Of a DNA stretch of 64,000 bases, positions 48,323 to 58,989 are shown piece after piece; the stretch's first letter is position 1; each line of letters opens with the position of its first letter. The DNA comes from Chitinophagaceae bacterium (GTDB lineage Bacteria > Bacteroidota > Bacteroidia > Chitinophagales > Chitinophagaceae): positions 1-64,000 of the forward strand of contig JANWIY010000163.1 of NCBI GenBank assembly GCA_025449645.1. The letters run 5' to 3'. The translations under genes and the position numbers were made by a program. A model generated the notes under the pieces. That model ran no database searches. It worked only from the letters and a program-made list of their open reading frames with translations, and had not been told where the DNA came from.

Positions 48323-51028
48323 ATGAGTAACGGAGGCAAAATTAGTTTAAAATACCTTTCCACGTTAATTATTGCGTTGTTAATATTTTGCATAACTATT
48401 AACAGTTCAGCAGGTTATTCGATCCGAACCCATATCATTTCACGCATTTCAAACGACAGCATCCCGGAAAAAATTGTATCAAAGGCCCGTGATACTATTC
48501 CTGCCGATTCCACCCTGGAAGACAGCATTCCTTTCGGCAGTGATTCCCTCGGTCTGAGGACCGATACGATTCATTTTAAGGTTTCAAAGGATTCCCTGGA
48601 CGCGCCCATTACTTATAGTGCCGCTGATTCCGTAGTGCTCGATGTGCCCACCAAAAATGTGACGCTGTACAATAAGGCTAATACGAAATATAAAGACATA
48701 AACCTGGATGCCTACAAGATCCAGTTGGACCAGCCCCATCAGCTTCTCACGGCATCTTTTATACGGGATACAGCAAACCTGATTATCGGCAAGCCGAAAA
48801 TGACCCAGACAGAAAGTACGCTGGAATCTGATTCCATCGTGTTCAATATGAAAACGCAGAAAGGGATCACTTTAAATACGTTCACCCAGAGCAATGACAT
48901 GTATGTGATGGCTGAAAAGATGAAGAAAATATCTAAGAACGAATACTTTGCTTTTCACGGACGGTTTACGACCTGCAACCTGGACACACCCCATTTTGCT
49001 TTTCGTACCAATAAAATGAAGCTCATCAATAAAAAAATGGCGATATCAGGGCCCGTGCATCCCGAGTTCGAAGGCGTGCCCCTTCCTATTTATATACCCT
49101 TCGGTTTCTTTCCGATATCCCAGGGCAGGCATTCCGGATTCCTTCCTCCCACGTTTGATGTGAGCTCCCAGTACGGACTGGGACTGGAAGGGCTTGGATA
49201 TTACAAAGTGCTGAACGATAATTTCGACGTCACCATGCGCACCAATCTTTATTCCTATGGTGGGTATAATTTGTTTCTGACTCCGGAATACAGGGTCCGT
49301 TACCGTTATAGCGGGCGATTGAGTTTCACTTATCAGTTAACACGCTTACTTAGCAATACCGGGAAATCGCCCTATGAGGATACCAAGACCTGGAGTCTCG
49401 CCTGGAATCATACGGTTGACAGCAAGGCACATCCGGGCCAAACCTTTGGTGCGAACCTCAACCTGATGTCACAGAAATTCAACAAGCTTGTCTTAAACAA
49501 CCCTACTGCAAATTTCTCAAACCAGATCAGTTCGTCCATTTCCTATTCAAAAACCTGGGATGGGAAATACAACCTGACCGTGAGTGGAAACCACAACCAG
49601 AATAATCAGACCGGGCAGGTTAATGTAAATCTGCCCAGCCTCGGATTTACAGCTGTTACGATATATCCATTCGTGCCGAAAGAATTTGTCGGCGCCCCCA
49701 AATGGTATCAGAAACTCGGGATCGGCCTTCAGACCAATGTGACGGGTCTGACCAGTTTTTATGATTCACTTTTCAGCATCAAGCATGTGCTGGATACTTT
49801 TCAATATGGGGCCCAGAACAATATTCCAATTTCATTGGCGCTTCCACCCCTCGGTGCTTTGCAGATCTCTCCCGGGGTCAGCTTTCAGAACAGGATATTG
49901 TCAAGGAAATATGATTATGTATGGGATAATGCCCGCCAAAAAGTGGATACGAGTTTCAATAAAGGCATATTCACAGCAAATTCAGTTGCCTTCTCACTCA
50001 ATTTCAGCACTGCCCTTTTCGGGACCTTTCAGAATTTCGGGAAAAACAGCAATATCCTTGGCATCAGGCATACCGTACGACCTACTTTCGGTTTTTCTTA
50101 TTCTCCCGATCTGGCAAAAAGTTATTATGAGAATATTCAGGTGGACCCTGTAGGTCACTTCCAGAATTTTAACAGGTATTCAAATAATATATATTCGGGA
50201 TTCTCCCCCGGGGCATTCGGCGGAATCAATTTTGGCATCGACAATAATCTCGAGATGAAAATGAAATCGAAGACAGACAGCTCGGCGGGAGCAAACCAAA
50301 AAATGAAACTGATTGACGGATTTGGGTTTACCGGAAGTTATAATTACCTGGCTGATTCCTTCAAACTGCAACCTTTTAGCATTTACTTCAGAAGTACCCT
50401 CTTCCAGAAAGTTAATATCAGCGCCACAACTGTACTCGATCCCTATCAATATGATAATTATGGTTACCGCCTGGATAAATATACCTGGCAGGGAGGCAAA
50501 GGGTTTAATCTCGGCCATATTACCAGCGGCACTATTGCAATCACCACTTCGTTCAAAAGCAAGCCTAAAGATGAAAAGAAAGCGGAGGAAGAAAAAAAAG
50601 GGGAAGACAGCCAGCTGCCCATGACCCTGGAGGAACAGCAGGCCGAGCTGAATTATATTAACAGCCATCCGGCAGAATTCGTAGATTTTAATATAACCTG
50701 GTCGGCGAATATTTCCTATTCACTTATTTTCAGCCGGGAATTGAAGCCGGATTACACAGGATATACTATCAACCTGAGTTCATCACTGACGCTGAATGGA
50801 GATTTCAATCTTACGGAGAAATGGAAAATGGGTTTCAATACTTATTACGACGTTAAGAACCTGAAAGTGCAATCCCTCACCGGTTTCCTTTCGAGGGATA
50901 TGCATTGCTGGCAGCTTTCAATCAACGTTACGCCAGTTGGAATATACCGTTCCTTTAGCGTAACCATTAATCCGAAGTCAAGCATTCTGAGAGACTTGCG
51001 CATTAACCGGAACCGGACATTTGATTAG
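48323..51028 (+). CDS. LptD-like outer-membrane LPS assembly protein
   Basis: OstA-like N-terminus, KNEYFAFHGRFTTCNLDTPHFAFRTNKMKLINKKMAISGPVHPEFEGVPLPIYIPFGFFPISQGRHSGFLPPTF, long barrel. Confidence 0.88.
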   Translation: MSNGGKISLKYLSTLIIALLIFCITINSSAGYSIRTHIISRISNDSIPEKIVSKARDTIPADSTLEDSIPFGSDSLGLRTDTIHFKVSKDSLDAPITYSAADSVVLDVPTKNVTLYNKANTKYKDINLDAYKIQLDQPHQLLTASFIRDTANLIIGKPKMTQTESTLESDSIVFNMKTQKGITLNTFTQSNDMYVMAEKMKKISKNEYFAFHGRFTTCNLDTPHFAFRTNKMKLINKKMAISGPVHPEFEGVPLPIYIPFGFFPISQGRHSGFLPPTFDVSSQYGLGLEGLGYYKVLNDNFDVTMRTNLYSYGGYNLFLTPEYRVRYRYSGRLSFTYQLTRLLSNTGKSPYEDTKTWSLAWNHTVDSKAHPGQTFGANLNLMSQKFNKLVLNNPTANFSNQISSSISYSKTWDGKYNLTVSGNHNQNNQTGQVNVNLPSLGFTAVTIYPFVPKEFVGAPKWYQKLGIGLQTNVTGLTSFYDSLFSIKHVLDTFQYGAQNNIPISLALPPLGALQISPGVSFQNRILSRKYDYVWDNARQKVDTSFNKGIFTANSVAFSLNFSTALFGTFQNFGKNSNILGIRHTVRPTFGFSYSPDLAKSYYENIQVDPVGHFQNFNRYSNNIYSGFSPGAFGGINFGIDNNLEMKMKSKTDSSAGANQKMKLIDGFGFTGSYNYLADSFKLQPFSIYFRSTLFQKVNISATTVLDPYQYDNYGYRLDKYTWQGGKGFNLGHITSGTIAITTSFKSKPKDEKKAEEEKKGEDSQLPMTLEEQQAELNYINSHPAEFVDFNITWSANISYSLIFSRELKPDYTGYTINLSSSLTLNGDFNLTEKWKMGFNTYYDVKNLKVQSLTGFLSRDMHCWQLSINVTPVGIYRSFSVTINPKSSILRDLRINRNRTFD

Positions 51029-51770
51029 GTTGCTGTTTAAGTATATAATTCTTCATTATATCATGAACCCGCAGCTTGAGTTGCTCCACCGATTCATCCG
51101 GTAATGCAGATATTTCGGGTAGGAAATCCATATAGAGCCTGACCGGAAGAAGAAAAAATCCTTTTGTTGGCGGATTGGCCCGGCGGCTGTTGAAGATGAC
51201 CATGGGTATAATGGATTTACCGCTGCTCAGGGCCAGGCGGAAAGCGCCATCATGAAAAGACTTCAGGGGTTCGGAGGTGGTATTTCTTGTTCCTTCCGGA
51301 TAAATGCACATATGCAGGCCCATATCCAGCACCTCTTTCATCTTTACAAAACTGTCACGCCGGCTTTTTTCATTTTTCCGGTCGACCAGGATACTTCCGG
51401 TTTGATAGATCAGACCGAATACCGGAATTTTTGCCATCTCGGCTTTGGCAATCGTTTTATTTCCCCCCGGAATTCCCGGAGAAGAAACAGGGACATCAAT
51501 CAGGGCATTATGGTTTGAAACCACGATATAGGTCTGGCCCTTGCGAAAATATTCGCGTCCCCTGATCCTGAGTGGACATCCTATAATAGAAAGATAGACG
51601 CCCATCCATACCCGGGAATATGTGATGAAGCGGATGGTCTTTTTCGGATCCTGCTTAAAATAAGAGAAGGCGAAGAATGGGATCAGGAAAATGATCATGG
51701 TGCCAACAAATGCAATGGCGCCCCAGACTGCCCAAACCCGGCCGAAAATATTTTTAATGGATCGCATCAT
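51003..51770 (-). CDS. 1-acyl-sn-glycerol-3-phosphate acyltransferase (PlsC-like)
   Basis: VVSNHNALIDVPVSSPGIPG, GSILVDRKNEKSRRDSFVKMKEV, MCIYPEGTRN. Confidence 0.92.
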   Translation of the reverse strand: MMRSIKNIFGRVWAVWGAIAFVGTMIIFLIPFFAFSYFKQDPKKTIRFITYSRVWMGVYLSIIGCPLRIRGREYFRKGQTYIVVSNHNALIDVPVSSPGIPGGNKTIAKAEMAKIPVFGLIYQTGSILVDRKNEKSRRDSFVKMKEVLDMGLHMCIYPEGTRNTTSEPLKSFHDGAFRLALSSGKSIIPMVIFNSRRANPPTKGFFLLPVRLYMDFLPEISALPDESVEQLKLRVHDIMKNYILKQQPNQMSGSG

Positions 51771-51792
51771 TTTTAAAAAAGGGTTTCTGTAT

Positions 51793-52464
51793 TCAGAGTT
51801 GCCAGTCCACCGGATCAATACCATTCCTCATCAGATATTCATTGGCCTTTGAGAAATGCCGGCAGCCAAAAAAACCCTTGTCAGCCGAGTATGGAGAAGG
51901 ATGGGCAGCTTTCAGCACCAGGTGCTTGGTTTCATCAATGAGCACTTGCTTTTCCTGGGCGAATTTGCCCCAAAGTAAAAACACGATATTTCTTTTCAGA
52001 TCAGAAATTTTATGAATGACAGTATCCGTAAATTCTCCCCATCCCTGTTGCGAATGGCTCATGGGCGCCCTGGCCATCACAGTCAGGTAGGCGTTGAGCA
52101 GCAAAACTCCCCGGGATGCCCAGGGGCTGAGATCTCCGGTCTGAGGTAGGGGAAGCCCTGTATCTGATTTAAGTTCTTTGAAAATATTCTGGAGAGAAGG
52201 TGGCGGAAGGATTCCGTCCGGAACGGAGAAACTTAATCCATGCGCCTGTCCCGCACCATGATAAGGGTCCTGACCAAGAAGTACAACCTTTACTTGGTCG
52301 AAAGAAGTTTTATTGAATGCATTAAAAATAAGGCTTCCCGGCGGATAGATGACCTTTCCGGCATTCTTTTCTGTCTTAAGAAAATGGACAATTTGTAAGA
52401 AATAAGGTTTTGAGAATTCGGAGTCCAATACTTTTTTCCAGCCCGGCTCGATTTGAACGTTCAT
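51793..52464 (-). CDS. ung: Uracil-DNA glycosylase
   Basis: VVLLGQDPYHGAGQAHGLSFSVPDG, WASRGVLLLNAYLTV, AAHPSPYSADKGFFGCRHFSKANEYL. Confidence 0.97.
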   Translation of the reverse strand: MNVQIEPGWKKVLDSEFSKPYFLQIVHFLKTEKNAGKVIYPPGSLIFNAFNKTSFDQVKVVLLGQDPYHGAGQAHGLSFSVPDGILPPPSLQNIFKELKSDTGLPLPQTGDLSPWASRGVLLLNAYLTVMARAPMSHSQQGWGEFTDTVIHKISDLKRNIVFLLWGKFAQEKQVLIDETKHLVLKAAHPSPYSADKGFFGCRHFSKANEYLMRNGIDPVDWQL

Positions 52465-52530
52465 ACGGAATTGCTGATAAGTAACAAATGTATAATCATC
52501 TTTTACACAAAATCAATTAATCATAAGCCC

Positions 52531-52538
52531 TAATTTTG
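52531..52538 (+). promoter_or_regulatory. TAATTTTG -7 box before the aldo/keto reductase
   Basis: Exact TAnnTTTG match, 36 nt before ATG at 52574. Confidence 0.4.
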
Positions 52539-52573
52539 CAGGGTCTACTATTCAATGGCTAAAATCACGAAAC

Positions 52574-53578
52574 ATGAAATACAGAAATCTGGGAAAAACA
52601 GGACAAAAACTTTCCGCAATCGGACTCGGCTGCATGGGTATGAGCTTTGCGTACGGGCCCAGGGACGATAATGAATCCATTGCAACCCTTAACCGGTCTA
52701 TAGAGCTGGGTATCAATTTCTGGGATACGGCGGACATGTACGGCCATGGGCACAATGAAGAACTCATTTCGAAGGTTCTTGTGCCGAACCGTAATAAGAT
52801 CTTCCTGGCAACTAAATTTGGATTTCGTCAAAAGTCGGAAACTTCCGGGATCACGGGTACCCCAGGAACTTATTTTGATGGTTCACCGTCTTATGTAAAA
52901 GAAGCCGTGGAGAAAAGCCTTAAGCGGCTTAAAATCGAAACGATTGATCTGTATTATGCCCACAGGGTCGACCAGCAGGTTCCTGTAGAGGAGACAGTTG
53001 CTGCCATGGCTGAACTGGTGAAACAGGGCAAAGTAAAATACCTTGGACTTTCTGAAGCTTCAGCATCTTCCATCCGCAGGGCTCACGCCGTTCATCCTAT
53101 TACGGCACTACAAAGCGAATATTCGCTGATGACAAGGGATGTGGAGGGAGAAATTTTGAACACCATCAGGGAATTGGGGATCACCCTGGTGCCTTATTCT
53201 CCGCTGGCCAGGGGTTTGATCACGGCAACTGTTCCTGATAAGGATAAGCTCCCATCCGATGATTTCAGGAGAACGCTTCCGCGATTCGACCAGGATCACT
53301 GGAAGAACAATCTGCAGCTGGTTAATGAATTTGCAGAAATTGCAAAAGGCCAGGGTTGCACAGCTGCCCAACTCGCGCTCGCCTGGGTATTAGCACAGGG
53401 AGAGGATATGATCCCCATCCCGGGCACCAAGAAAAGAAAATACCTGGAGGAAAATGCAGCCGCAGTCGACATCAGGTTAAGCGAAGCGGTTTTGGACGAA
53501 CTCGATTTACTTTTGAACAAATATCCGGATACCGGAGACCGGTACGGAGCAGGTTCGATGAAACTCGTGAATAAATAA
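52574..53578 (+). CDS. Aldo/keto reductase
   Basis: [69 protein letters not shown]...[36 protein letters not shown]. Confidence 0.97.
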   Translation: MKYRNLGKTGQKLSAIGLGCMGMSFAYGPRDDNESIATLNRSIELGINFWDTADMYGHGHNEELISKVLVPNRNKIFLATKFGFRQKSETSGITGTPGTYFDGSPSYVKEAVEKSLKRLKIETIDLYYAHRVDQQVPVEETVAAMAELVKQGKVKYLGLSEASASSIRRAHAVHPITALQSEYSLMTRDVEGEILNTIRELGITLVPYSPLARGLITATVPDKDKLPSDDFRRTLPRFDQDHWKNNLQLVNEFAEIAKGQGCTAAQLALAWVLAQGEDMIPIPGTKKRKYLEENAAAVDIRLSEAVLDELDLLLNKYPDTGDRYGAGSMKLVNK

Positions 53579-53581
53579 ATT

Positions 53582-54274
53582 ATGCCGCGTCCGCATAAAG
53601 ATATTTTTGAAAACCGGAGAGAATTTCAGCTCGAGCGCATGATCCTCTTCAGTGAGGGGGTATTTGCGATTGCTATTACGCTGCTCATCCTGGATATCCG
53701 TCTTCCCGACCAGGCAATAAATACCGAATCGGCAGTAGTCAATATGCTAATGGGAAAAATTCCCCAATTGATTGGATTTGCATTCAGCTTTGCTGTGATC
53801 GGACAGTTCTGGGTGAATCATCACCGGTTGTTTTCTTATATTTCTGACTACGACACAGGTCTGCTATGGCTAAATCTGCATATGTTGTTCTGGATCGTAC
53901 TCTCTCCTTTTTCAACCAGTTTTAATTTCCGGTACGGCAGCGTGGATCTCACCTGGAGCTGGTATTCGGTGAATATGGGCATGATTGGTTTAGCCATGTA
54001 TTTAATCTGGCGTTACATTAGTAATCCCAGGCGCAACCTATCTTATCTTCTCAGCGAGCCCAGAAGACTAAAATACGGAAGGGTCCGAAGCCTGGCTGTA
54101 ACCCTTATTTTTTTTATGGGATTCATCCTTTGTTTATTCCATAACGAAATGTTGTCTGTTCTTTCCCGGTTTATTTTCTTCCTTATCTTCCCGACCATGT
54201 GGTTTATATCCCGCCGTTATCATAGAAAAAATGCGAAACAACAAGCGGTAATTTCAGGTCCTTTGGCAGAATAA
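53582..54274 (+). CDS. TMEM175/DUF1211 family membrane protein
   Basis: RMILFSEGVFAIAITLLILDIRLP...QFWVNHHRLFSYISDYD. Confidence 0.9.
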   Translation: MPRPHKDIFENRREFQLERMILFSEGVFAIAITLLILDIRLPDQAINTESAVVNMLMGKIPQLIGFAFSFAVIGQFWVNHHRLFSYISDYDTGLLWLNLHMLFWIVLSPFSTSFNFRYGSVDLTWSWYSVNMGMIGLAMYLIWRYISNPRRNLSYLLSEPRRLKYGRVRSLAVTLIFFMGFILCLFHNEMLSVLSRFIFFLIFPTMWFISRRYHRKNAKQQAVISGPLAE

Positions 54275-54320
54275 GTATATTTAGGTTTGGTTCCTTATTG
54301 TATTTCTTAAAACTTTTTTT

Positions 54321-54743
54321 ATGGCAACACGAAATATTGAGCTTATTCCCTATGTTAGTTTTGACGGAAATTGTGAAGAAGCGCTAAATCTCTATAAGGA
54401 GATCCTGGACGGGCGCGTTGAAATTGCAAGCCGGTATGACAATCCCGCAATGAAGGCGCCCGACGACTATAAGAATAAAATTCTGCACGCCCGTTTTCAT
54501 TTCGGAAACCAAACTATTTTTGCCTCCGACGTAATGCCCGGAAAATCAGGCAAAGGGCATGCGGGAAGAATTGCCCTGTCATTGGGCCTGCATGATGAAG
54601 AACTGGCCAAAAGGATTTTTGATCAACTTGCTGTGGGAGCTGAGATTGGCGTTCCCTTTGCAAAACAATTTTGGGGTGACTGGCACGGTAATCTGGTTGA
54701 CCGGTTTGGGGTGCGCTGGATGCTGAATTCCAGCAAGGCCTGA
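54321..54743 (+). CDS. VOC/PhnB-like protein
   Basis: IPYVSFDGNCEEALNLYKEILDGRVEIASRYDNP...ILHARFHFGNQTIFASDVMPGKSG...WGDWHGNLVDRFGVRWMLN. Confidence 0.9.
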   Translation: MATRNIELIPYVSFDGNCEEALNLYKEILDGRVEIASRYDNPAMKAPDDYKNKILHARFHFGNQTIFASDVMPGKSGKGHAGRIALSLGLHDEELAKRIFDQLAVGAEIGVPFAKQFWGDWHGNLVDRFGVRWMLNSSKA

Positions 54744-54817
54744 TTGTTCAGGGAGCAAAGGTAGCTTCGGTATTCGTAAATTGGAGCGAATTGAATTTCC
54801 CAGAGTAAAATGAATTT

Positions 54818-55486
54818 ATGTTTATTGGACATTTTGGAGTTGGATTAGGAGCGAAAAAAGCGGCCCCTTCCTTATCACTCGGAGTTTTATTTATTGCGGC
54901 TCAGTTCCTGGATTTGCTTTGGCCCACTTTACTATTACTGAACCTGGAGCATGCGGTGATAGATCCTGCAAATAAGAATCAACCGCTGATTTTTACAGAT
55001 TACCCCATCTCCCATAGCCTCCTGATTGTTTTGATCTGGAGTTTATTATTCGGACTGATTGGCTGGCTCTGGAAAAGAAATATCCGGATAGCCCTGGTTC
55101 TGGGCCTTTGTGTTCTGAGTCATTGGGTCCTGGACCTGATTGTTCATTTTCCGGATCTTCCTTTGTATCCTGGTCATTCTCCGATGGTCGGCCTGGGCCT
55201 TTGGCAATCGCTACCGCTGACGGCCGTGGTGGAAGGTTCCATCTTTATCATCGGCCTGATATTATATCTCCAAACGACCAAGGCAAAAAATGCCGTTGGG
55301 CGTATTGGGTTTTGGGTCCTGATCCTGCTCCTCGTATTTTCTCATATAGCCAGCATTATCGGGCCGGCACCCGCAAGCATGAATGCCGTAGCCTGGGGCG
55401 CACAATTACAATGGATATTCGTTTTCCTTGCATTTTGGGTGGATAAAAACAGGGTTATCCGCGAATTGCCCATACGTGGAATATAA
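54818..55486 (+). CDS. Membrane protein of unknown function
   Basis: MFIGHFGVGLGAKKAAPSLSLGVLFIAAQFLDLLWPTLLL... multi-TM with conserved-looking His/Asp. Confidence 0.75.
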   Translation: MFIGHFGVGLGAKKAAPSLSLGVLFIAAQFLDLLWPTLLLLNLEHAVIDPANKNQPLIFTDYPISHSLLIVLIWSLLFGLIGWLWKRNIRIALVLGLCVLSHWVLDLIVHFPDLPLYPGHSPMVGLGLWQSLPLTAVVEGSIFIIGLILYLQTTKAKNAVGRIGFWVLILLLVFSHIASIIGPAPASMNAVAWGAQLQWIFVFLAFWVDKNRVIRELPIRGI

Positions 55487-55542
55487 TGCCCGGAATTGAC
55501 CGGAACTTCCCCTTTAATATTTTTTCATATAGGTTCTGAAGG

Positions 55543-55560
55543 AAATGCTGCGCAGCATTT
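55543..55560. repeat. 18-bp perfect palindrome upstream of the DUF892 gene
   Basis: AAATGCTGCGCAGCATTT. Confidence 0.85.
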
Positions 55561-55648
55561 TTCTGCGCAGGCTTTGAATTTCCAACTTGCCGAAAGCTGG
55601 CACAGAATTTTAAACCATTCGTTATGACATTATTTAAAAAGTAAAAAA

Positions 55649-56224
55649 ATGAATATGGAAACAAAAACAGTCAAGAAAACCGGCACGCCTAAATTAACAT
55701 CTTCCGGCAGACCTGCCGCCAGCGATTCCAGGCTGGAAGAATTTTTTATTGATGAGCTCAAAGACATCTACTGGGCAGAAAAACATATTGTCCAGGCACT
55801 GCCTAAAATGAAAAAAGCAGCGAGCGGAGAGGAATTGAAGAATGCATTCGAAGAACATCTGGCCACAACAAAAACGCATGTCACCCGAGTTGAAAAAGCG
55901 TTTGAAATGATGGGTGAAAAAGCAACGGCCAAGAAATGTGAAGCTATGGAAGGAATTATTAAGGAAGGAACAACAATTGTGGAAGATACAAAGGATGGGA
56001 CGGCCACCCGCGACGCAGGTTTAGTGCTTGCCGCGCAAAAAGTAGAACACTATGAAATTGCCACTTATGGCGGGCTGATTCAGCTGGCTAAAACACTGGG
56101 TCACGATGATGTTGGTAACCTGCTGCACCAGACACTGGAAGAGGAAAAACAAACCGACGAACTATTGACAAGAATTGCTGAAAATCATATTAATTATGAT
56201 GCGGCGCAGGAAGTGGAAGACTGA
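55649..56224 (+). CDS. Ferritin-like DUF892 protein (YciE/YciF-like)
   Basis: LEEFFIDELKDIYWAEKHIVQALPKMKKAASGEELKNAFEEHLATTKTHVTRVEKAFEMMG...VEHYEIATYGGLIQLAKTLG. Confidence 0.95.
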   Translation: MNMETKTVKKTGTPKLTSSGRPAASDSRLEEFFIDELKDIYWAEKHIVQALPKMKKAASGEELKNAFEEHLATTKTHVTRVEKAFEMMGEKATAKKCEAMEGIIKEGTTIVEDTKDGTATRDAGLVLAAQKVEHYEIATYGGLIQLAKTLGHDDVGNLLHQTLEEEKQTDELLTRIAENHINYDAAQEVED

Positions 56225-56239
56225 TCATTTTTTTTTGAT

Positions 56240-56267
56240 AACCCCGCTGAATGCGGGGTTTTTTTTG
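56240..56267 (+). terminator. Rho-independent terminator after the DUF892 gene
   Basis: AACCCCGC-TGAAT-GCGGGGTT followed by TTTTTT. Confidence 0.92.
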
Positions 56268-56321
56268 GAATTTATTGAACGGATTCTACAAAGATGTTAC
56301 TTTGACATGTAAAATTCCCGG

Positions 56322-57869
56322 ATGAAAAAGACTCGGATTGCACTTTTAACGATAGCTCTGTTTTATTACTTCGCTATATATGGTCAGCAGGCTGCGATTA
56401 TCCTGCATGCCGGTGAAGTCAGATACAGGATAAGCAAAAATATATATGGTCATTTTGCGGAACACCTTGGTCATGGCATTTATGGCGGAATTTATATCGG
56501 TGATACCAATAAACTGATCCCGAATTCGGATGGAGTGCGGGATGATATCATTGCCGCACTGAAAAAACTCAAGGTCCCGGTGTTGCGCTGGCCCGGCGGC
56601 TGTTTTGCGGATACCTATCACTGGAAAGACGGTATAGGGCCGAAAAAAAACCGCCCTTCGATGGTGAACAAATGGTGGGGCGGGGTAACAGAAGACAATA
56701 GTTTCGGTACGCATGATTTTTTAAATTTCTGTGAGCGTATTGGAGCAGATCCCTACCTGGCTGGGAATGTGGGCAGTGGCTCTGTGCAGGAGCTTTCCCA
56801 GTGGGTTCAATATGTAAATTCGGACGGCCAGGCCCCCATGTCGAACTTGCGAAAAGCCAATGGCCGCAAGCAACCCTGGCATGTGAAATACTTTGGTGTG
56901 GGGAACGAGGCCTGGGGATGCGGAGGGAACATGACACCGGAATATTATGCTAATATTTTCAGGCAATACGCCACTTTTATGACTGACTGGAATAACAGCG
57001 ATCATATTTTTCGCGTAGCATCCGGAGCAAACGGCGACGATTACCATTGGACTGAAGTATTGATGCGGGACATTCCGCATCAATTGCTTGAGGGCGTGGC
57101 ATTGCATTATTATTCCGTCATTGACTGGAAAGCAAAAGGACCTGCCATTGATTTTACCCAGCAGCAATATTTTTCCATTTTAAAACAGGCTCTCAGGATG
57201 GAAGAGCTTGTATCCCGCCATTCCGCAATCATGGATAAATACGATCCGCAAAAGAAGATCGCCCTGGTTGTGGACGAGTGGGGTGGGTGGTATGATGCGG
57301 AGTCCGGGACCAATCCGGGTTTTTTGTTTCAGCAAAACACCATGCGCGATGCCATGATAGCTGGTGTTACATTGAATATTTTTAACAATCATTGCGACCG
57401 GGTGCGCATGGCAAACCTTGCGCAAATGGTGAATGTATTGCAGGCAGTCATTCTTACTGACAAAGAAAAAATCATTCTGACGCCAACCTACCATGTTATG
57501 GAAATGTATAATGTGCACCAGGATGCCGGGCTTATCCCGGTTACTGTTAAAAATATCAGCTACGTGTACGGAAAGGATTCCCTGCCGGCCATTTCAGTCT
57601 CTGCTTCAAAAGATGCGAAAGGCATCACTCATCTTTCTATTGTAAATATAGATCCGGGTAAAACCAATATGGTGTCTGTCCAACTTCTGGGTGAAGTTTA
57701 CAAAGAAGTGACCGGAAGAATACTCTCTTCCCATGAAATACAGGATCATAACAGTTTTGATGACACCGATAAAATCAAACCAGTTCCTTTTTGGGGAGCG
57801 GAAATAAAAAATGATATGCTGCAAGTCAAATTGCCTCCGGCATCCGTAGTAGTACTTACATTGAGATGA
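56322..57869 (+). CDS. GH51-like alpha-L-arabinofuranosidase
   Basis: [90 protein letters not shown]. Confidence 0.95.
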   Translation: MKKTRIALLTIALFYYFAIYGQQAAIILHAGEVRYRISKNIYGHFAEHLGHGIYGGIYIGDTNKLIPNSDGVRDDIIAALKKLKVPVLRWPGGCFADTYHWKDGIGPKKNRPSMVNKWWGGVTEDNSFGTHDFLNFCERIGADPYLAGNVGSGSVQELSQWVQYVNSDGQAPMSNLRKANGRKQPWHVKYFGVGNEAWGCGGNMTPEYYANIFRQYATFMTDWNNSDHIFRVASGANGDDYHWTEVLMRDIPHQLLEGVALHYYSVIDWKAKGPAIDFTQQQYFSILKQALRMEELVSRHSAIMDKYDPQKKIALVVDEWGGWYDAESGTNPGFLFQQNTMRDAMIAGVTLNIFNNHCDRVRMANLAQMVNVLQAVILTDKEKIILTPTYHVMEMYNVHQDAGLIPVTVKNISYVYGKDSLPAISVSASKDAKGITHLSIVNIDPGKTNMVSVQLLGEVYKEVTGRILSSHEIQDHNSFDDTDKIKPVPFWGAEIKNDMLQVKLPPASVVVLTLR

Positions 57870-57882
57870 ACTGGTTCCCTTT

Positions 57883-57912
57883 TTTACTTTTTACTTTTTA
57901 ATTTTTAATTTG
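57883..57912. repeat. TTTTTAC heptamer tract
   Basis: TTTTTTACTTTTTACTTTTTAATTTTTAATTTG, ending 3 nt before the next ATG. Confidence 0.9.
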
Positions 57913-57915
57913 CCA

Positions 57916-58902
57916 ATGAAAGTATTTGTAACAAGAATAATTCCTGATGCAGGATTGCAACTGATGAAGGATGCCGGTATAGAAATTATCCAATGGACGG
58001 AAAAGAGAGATTTAACAGCAGAAGAATTAATTCACCATTGTAAACCTGCTGATGCACTGCTCAGTGCGGGTAGTAACCGGATTGATAAATCATTTTTAAA
58101 TGCCTGTTCACACTTAAAGGTGATAAGCCTTCATTCTGTAGGGTACGATAAAGTTGATGTTGCTGCTGCAACCGCATTAAAAATTCCGGTTGGAAATACG
58201 CCCGGCGTATTGAGCGATGCAACTGCAGACATTGCTTTTTTGCTGATCCTCGCTACTTCCAGGAAGGCGTTTTTTATGCACAATACGATTATCGGGGGAA
58301 AATGGGGATTTTTTGAACCCACTGCCAATCTCGGAATTGAAATCAGAAATAAAACACTCGGCATTTTTGGCCTCGGTAAAATTGGTTTTGAACTTGCATC
58401 CAGGTGCGCTTCCGCTTTTCATATGAAGATCATATATCATAACAGGAACCATAACGAAAGGGCGGAAAAAGAATTGAATGCAGTTTGGGTTTCGTTTGCG
58501 GATTTGTTAGAACAGAGCGATGTATTAAGCGTACATACATCACTGACAGAGCAAACGACAGGAAAGTTTAATAAAGCAGTATTTGTAAAAATGAAACATA
58601 CATCAATATTTATCAATACAGCAAGAGGTGCGATCCATAATGAACCCGATCTGATGGACGCTTTGCAAAAAGGAGTTATTTGGGGAGCGGGGCTTGATGT
58701 TACGGATCCTGAGCCCATGCAAAGCAATAACCCTTTGCTTCAGATGCCGAATGTATCCGTGCTGCCGCACATTGGTTCTGCTACGGAAGAAACGCGAAAT
58801 GCCATGGCGGTGATTGCAGCAGAAAATGTGATCTCCGGATTAAAAGGAGAGAGATTGCCTTTTCCGGTAAATCCGGAAGTATGGGAGGGGGATGAATCAT
58901 AG
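57916..58902 (+). CDS. D-2-hydroxyacid dehydrogenase (glycerate/glyoxylate reductase-like)
   Basis: HSVGYDKVDVAAATALKIPVGNTPGVLSDATADIAFLLILA, LGIFGLGKIGFELASRC, FINTARGAIHNEPDLMDALQKGVIWGAGLDVTDPEPM. Confidence 0.95.
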   Translation: MKVFVTRIIPDAGLQLMKDAGIEIIQWTEKRDLTAEELIHHCKPADALLSAGSNRIDKSFLNACSHLKVISLHSVGYDKVDVAAATALKIPVGNTPGVLSDATADIAFLLILATSRKAFFMHNTIIGGKWGFFEPTANLGIEIRNKTLGIFGLGKIGFELASRCASAFHMKIIYHNRNHNERAEKELNAVWVSFADLLEQSDVLSVHTSLTEQTTGKFNKAVFVKMKHTSIFINTARGAIHNEPDLMDALQKGVIWGAGLDVTDPEPMQSNNPLLQMPNVSVLPHIGSATEETRNAMAVIAAENVISGLKGERLPFPVNPEVWEGDES

Positions 58903-58941
58903 GTGATGGGTGATGAAGATGAGTGATGGATGATGGATTGA
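58902..58941. repeat. Heptameric RTGATGG tract (single arm)
   Basis: GGTGATGGGTGATGAAGATGAGTGATGGATGATGG between convergent genes. Confidence 0.7.
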
Positions 58942-58989
58942 TTTCAAACCTCATTCAGCTTGCCCAAAGAAATGAGCGATTGCGCTTTT

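Noticed and set aside
51003-51028. Overlap of the LptD-like and PlsC-like 3' ends as an assembly problem
   Set aside because: Both C-termini look intact; short convergent overlaps like this and 17204-17223 are normal.
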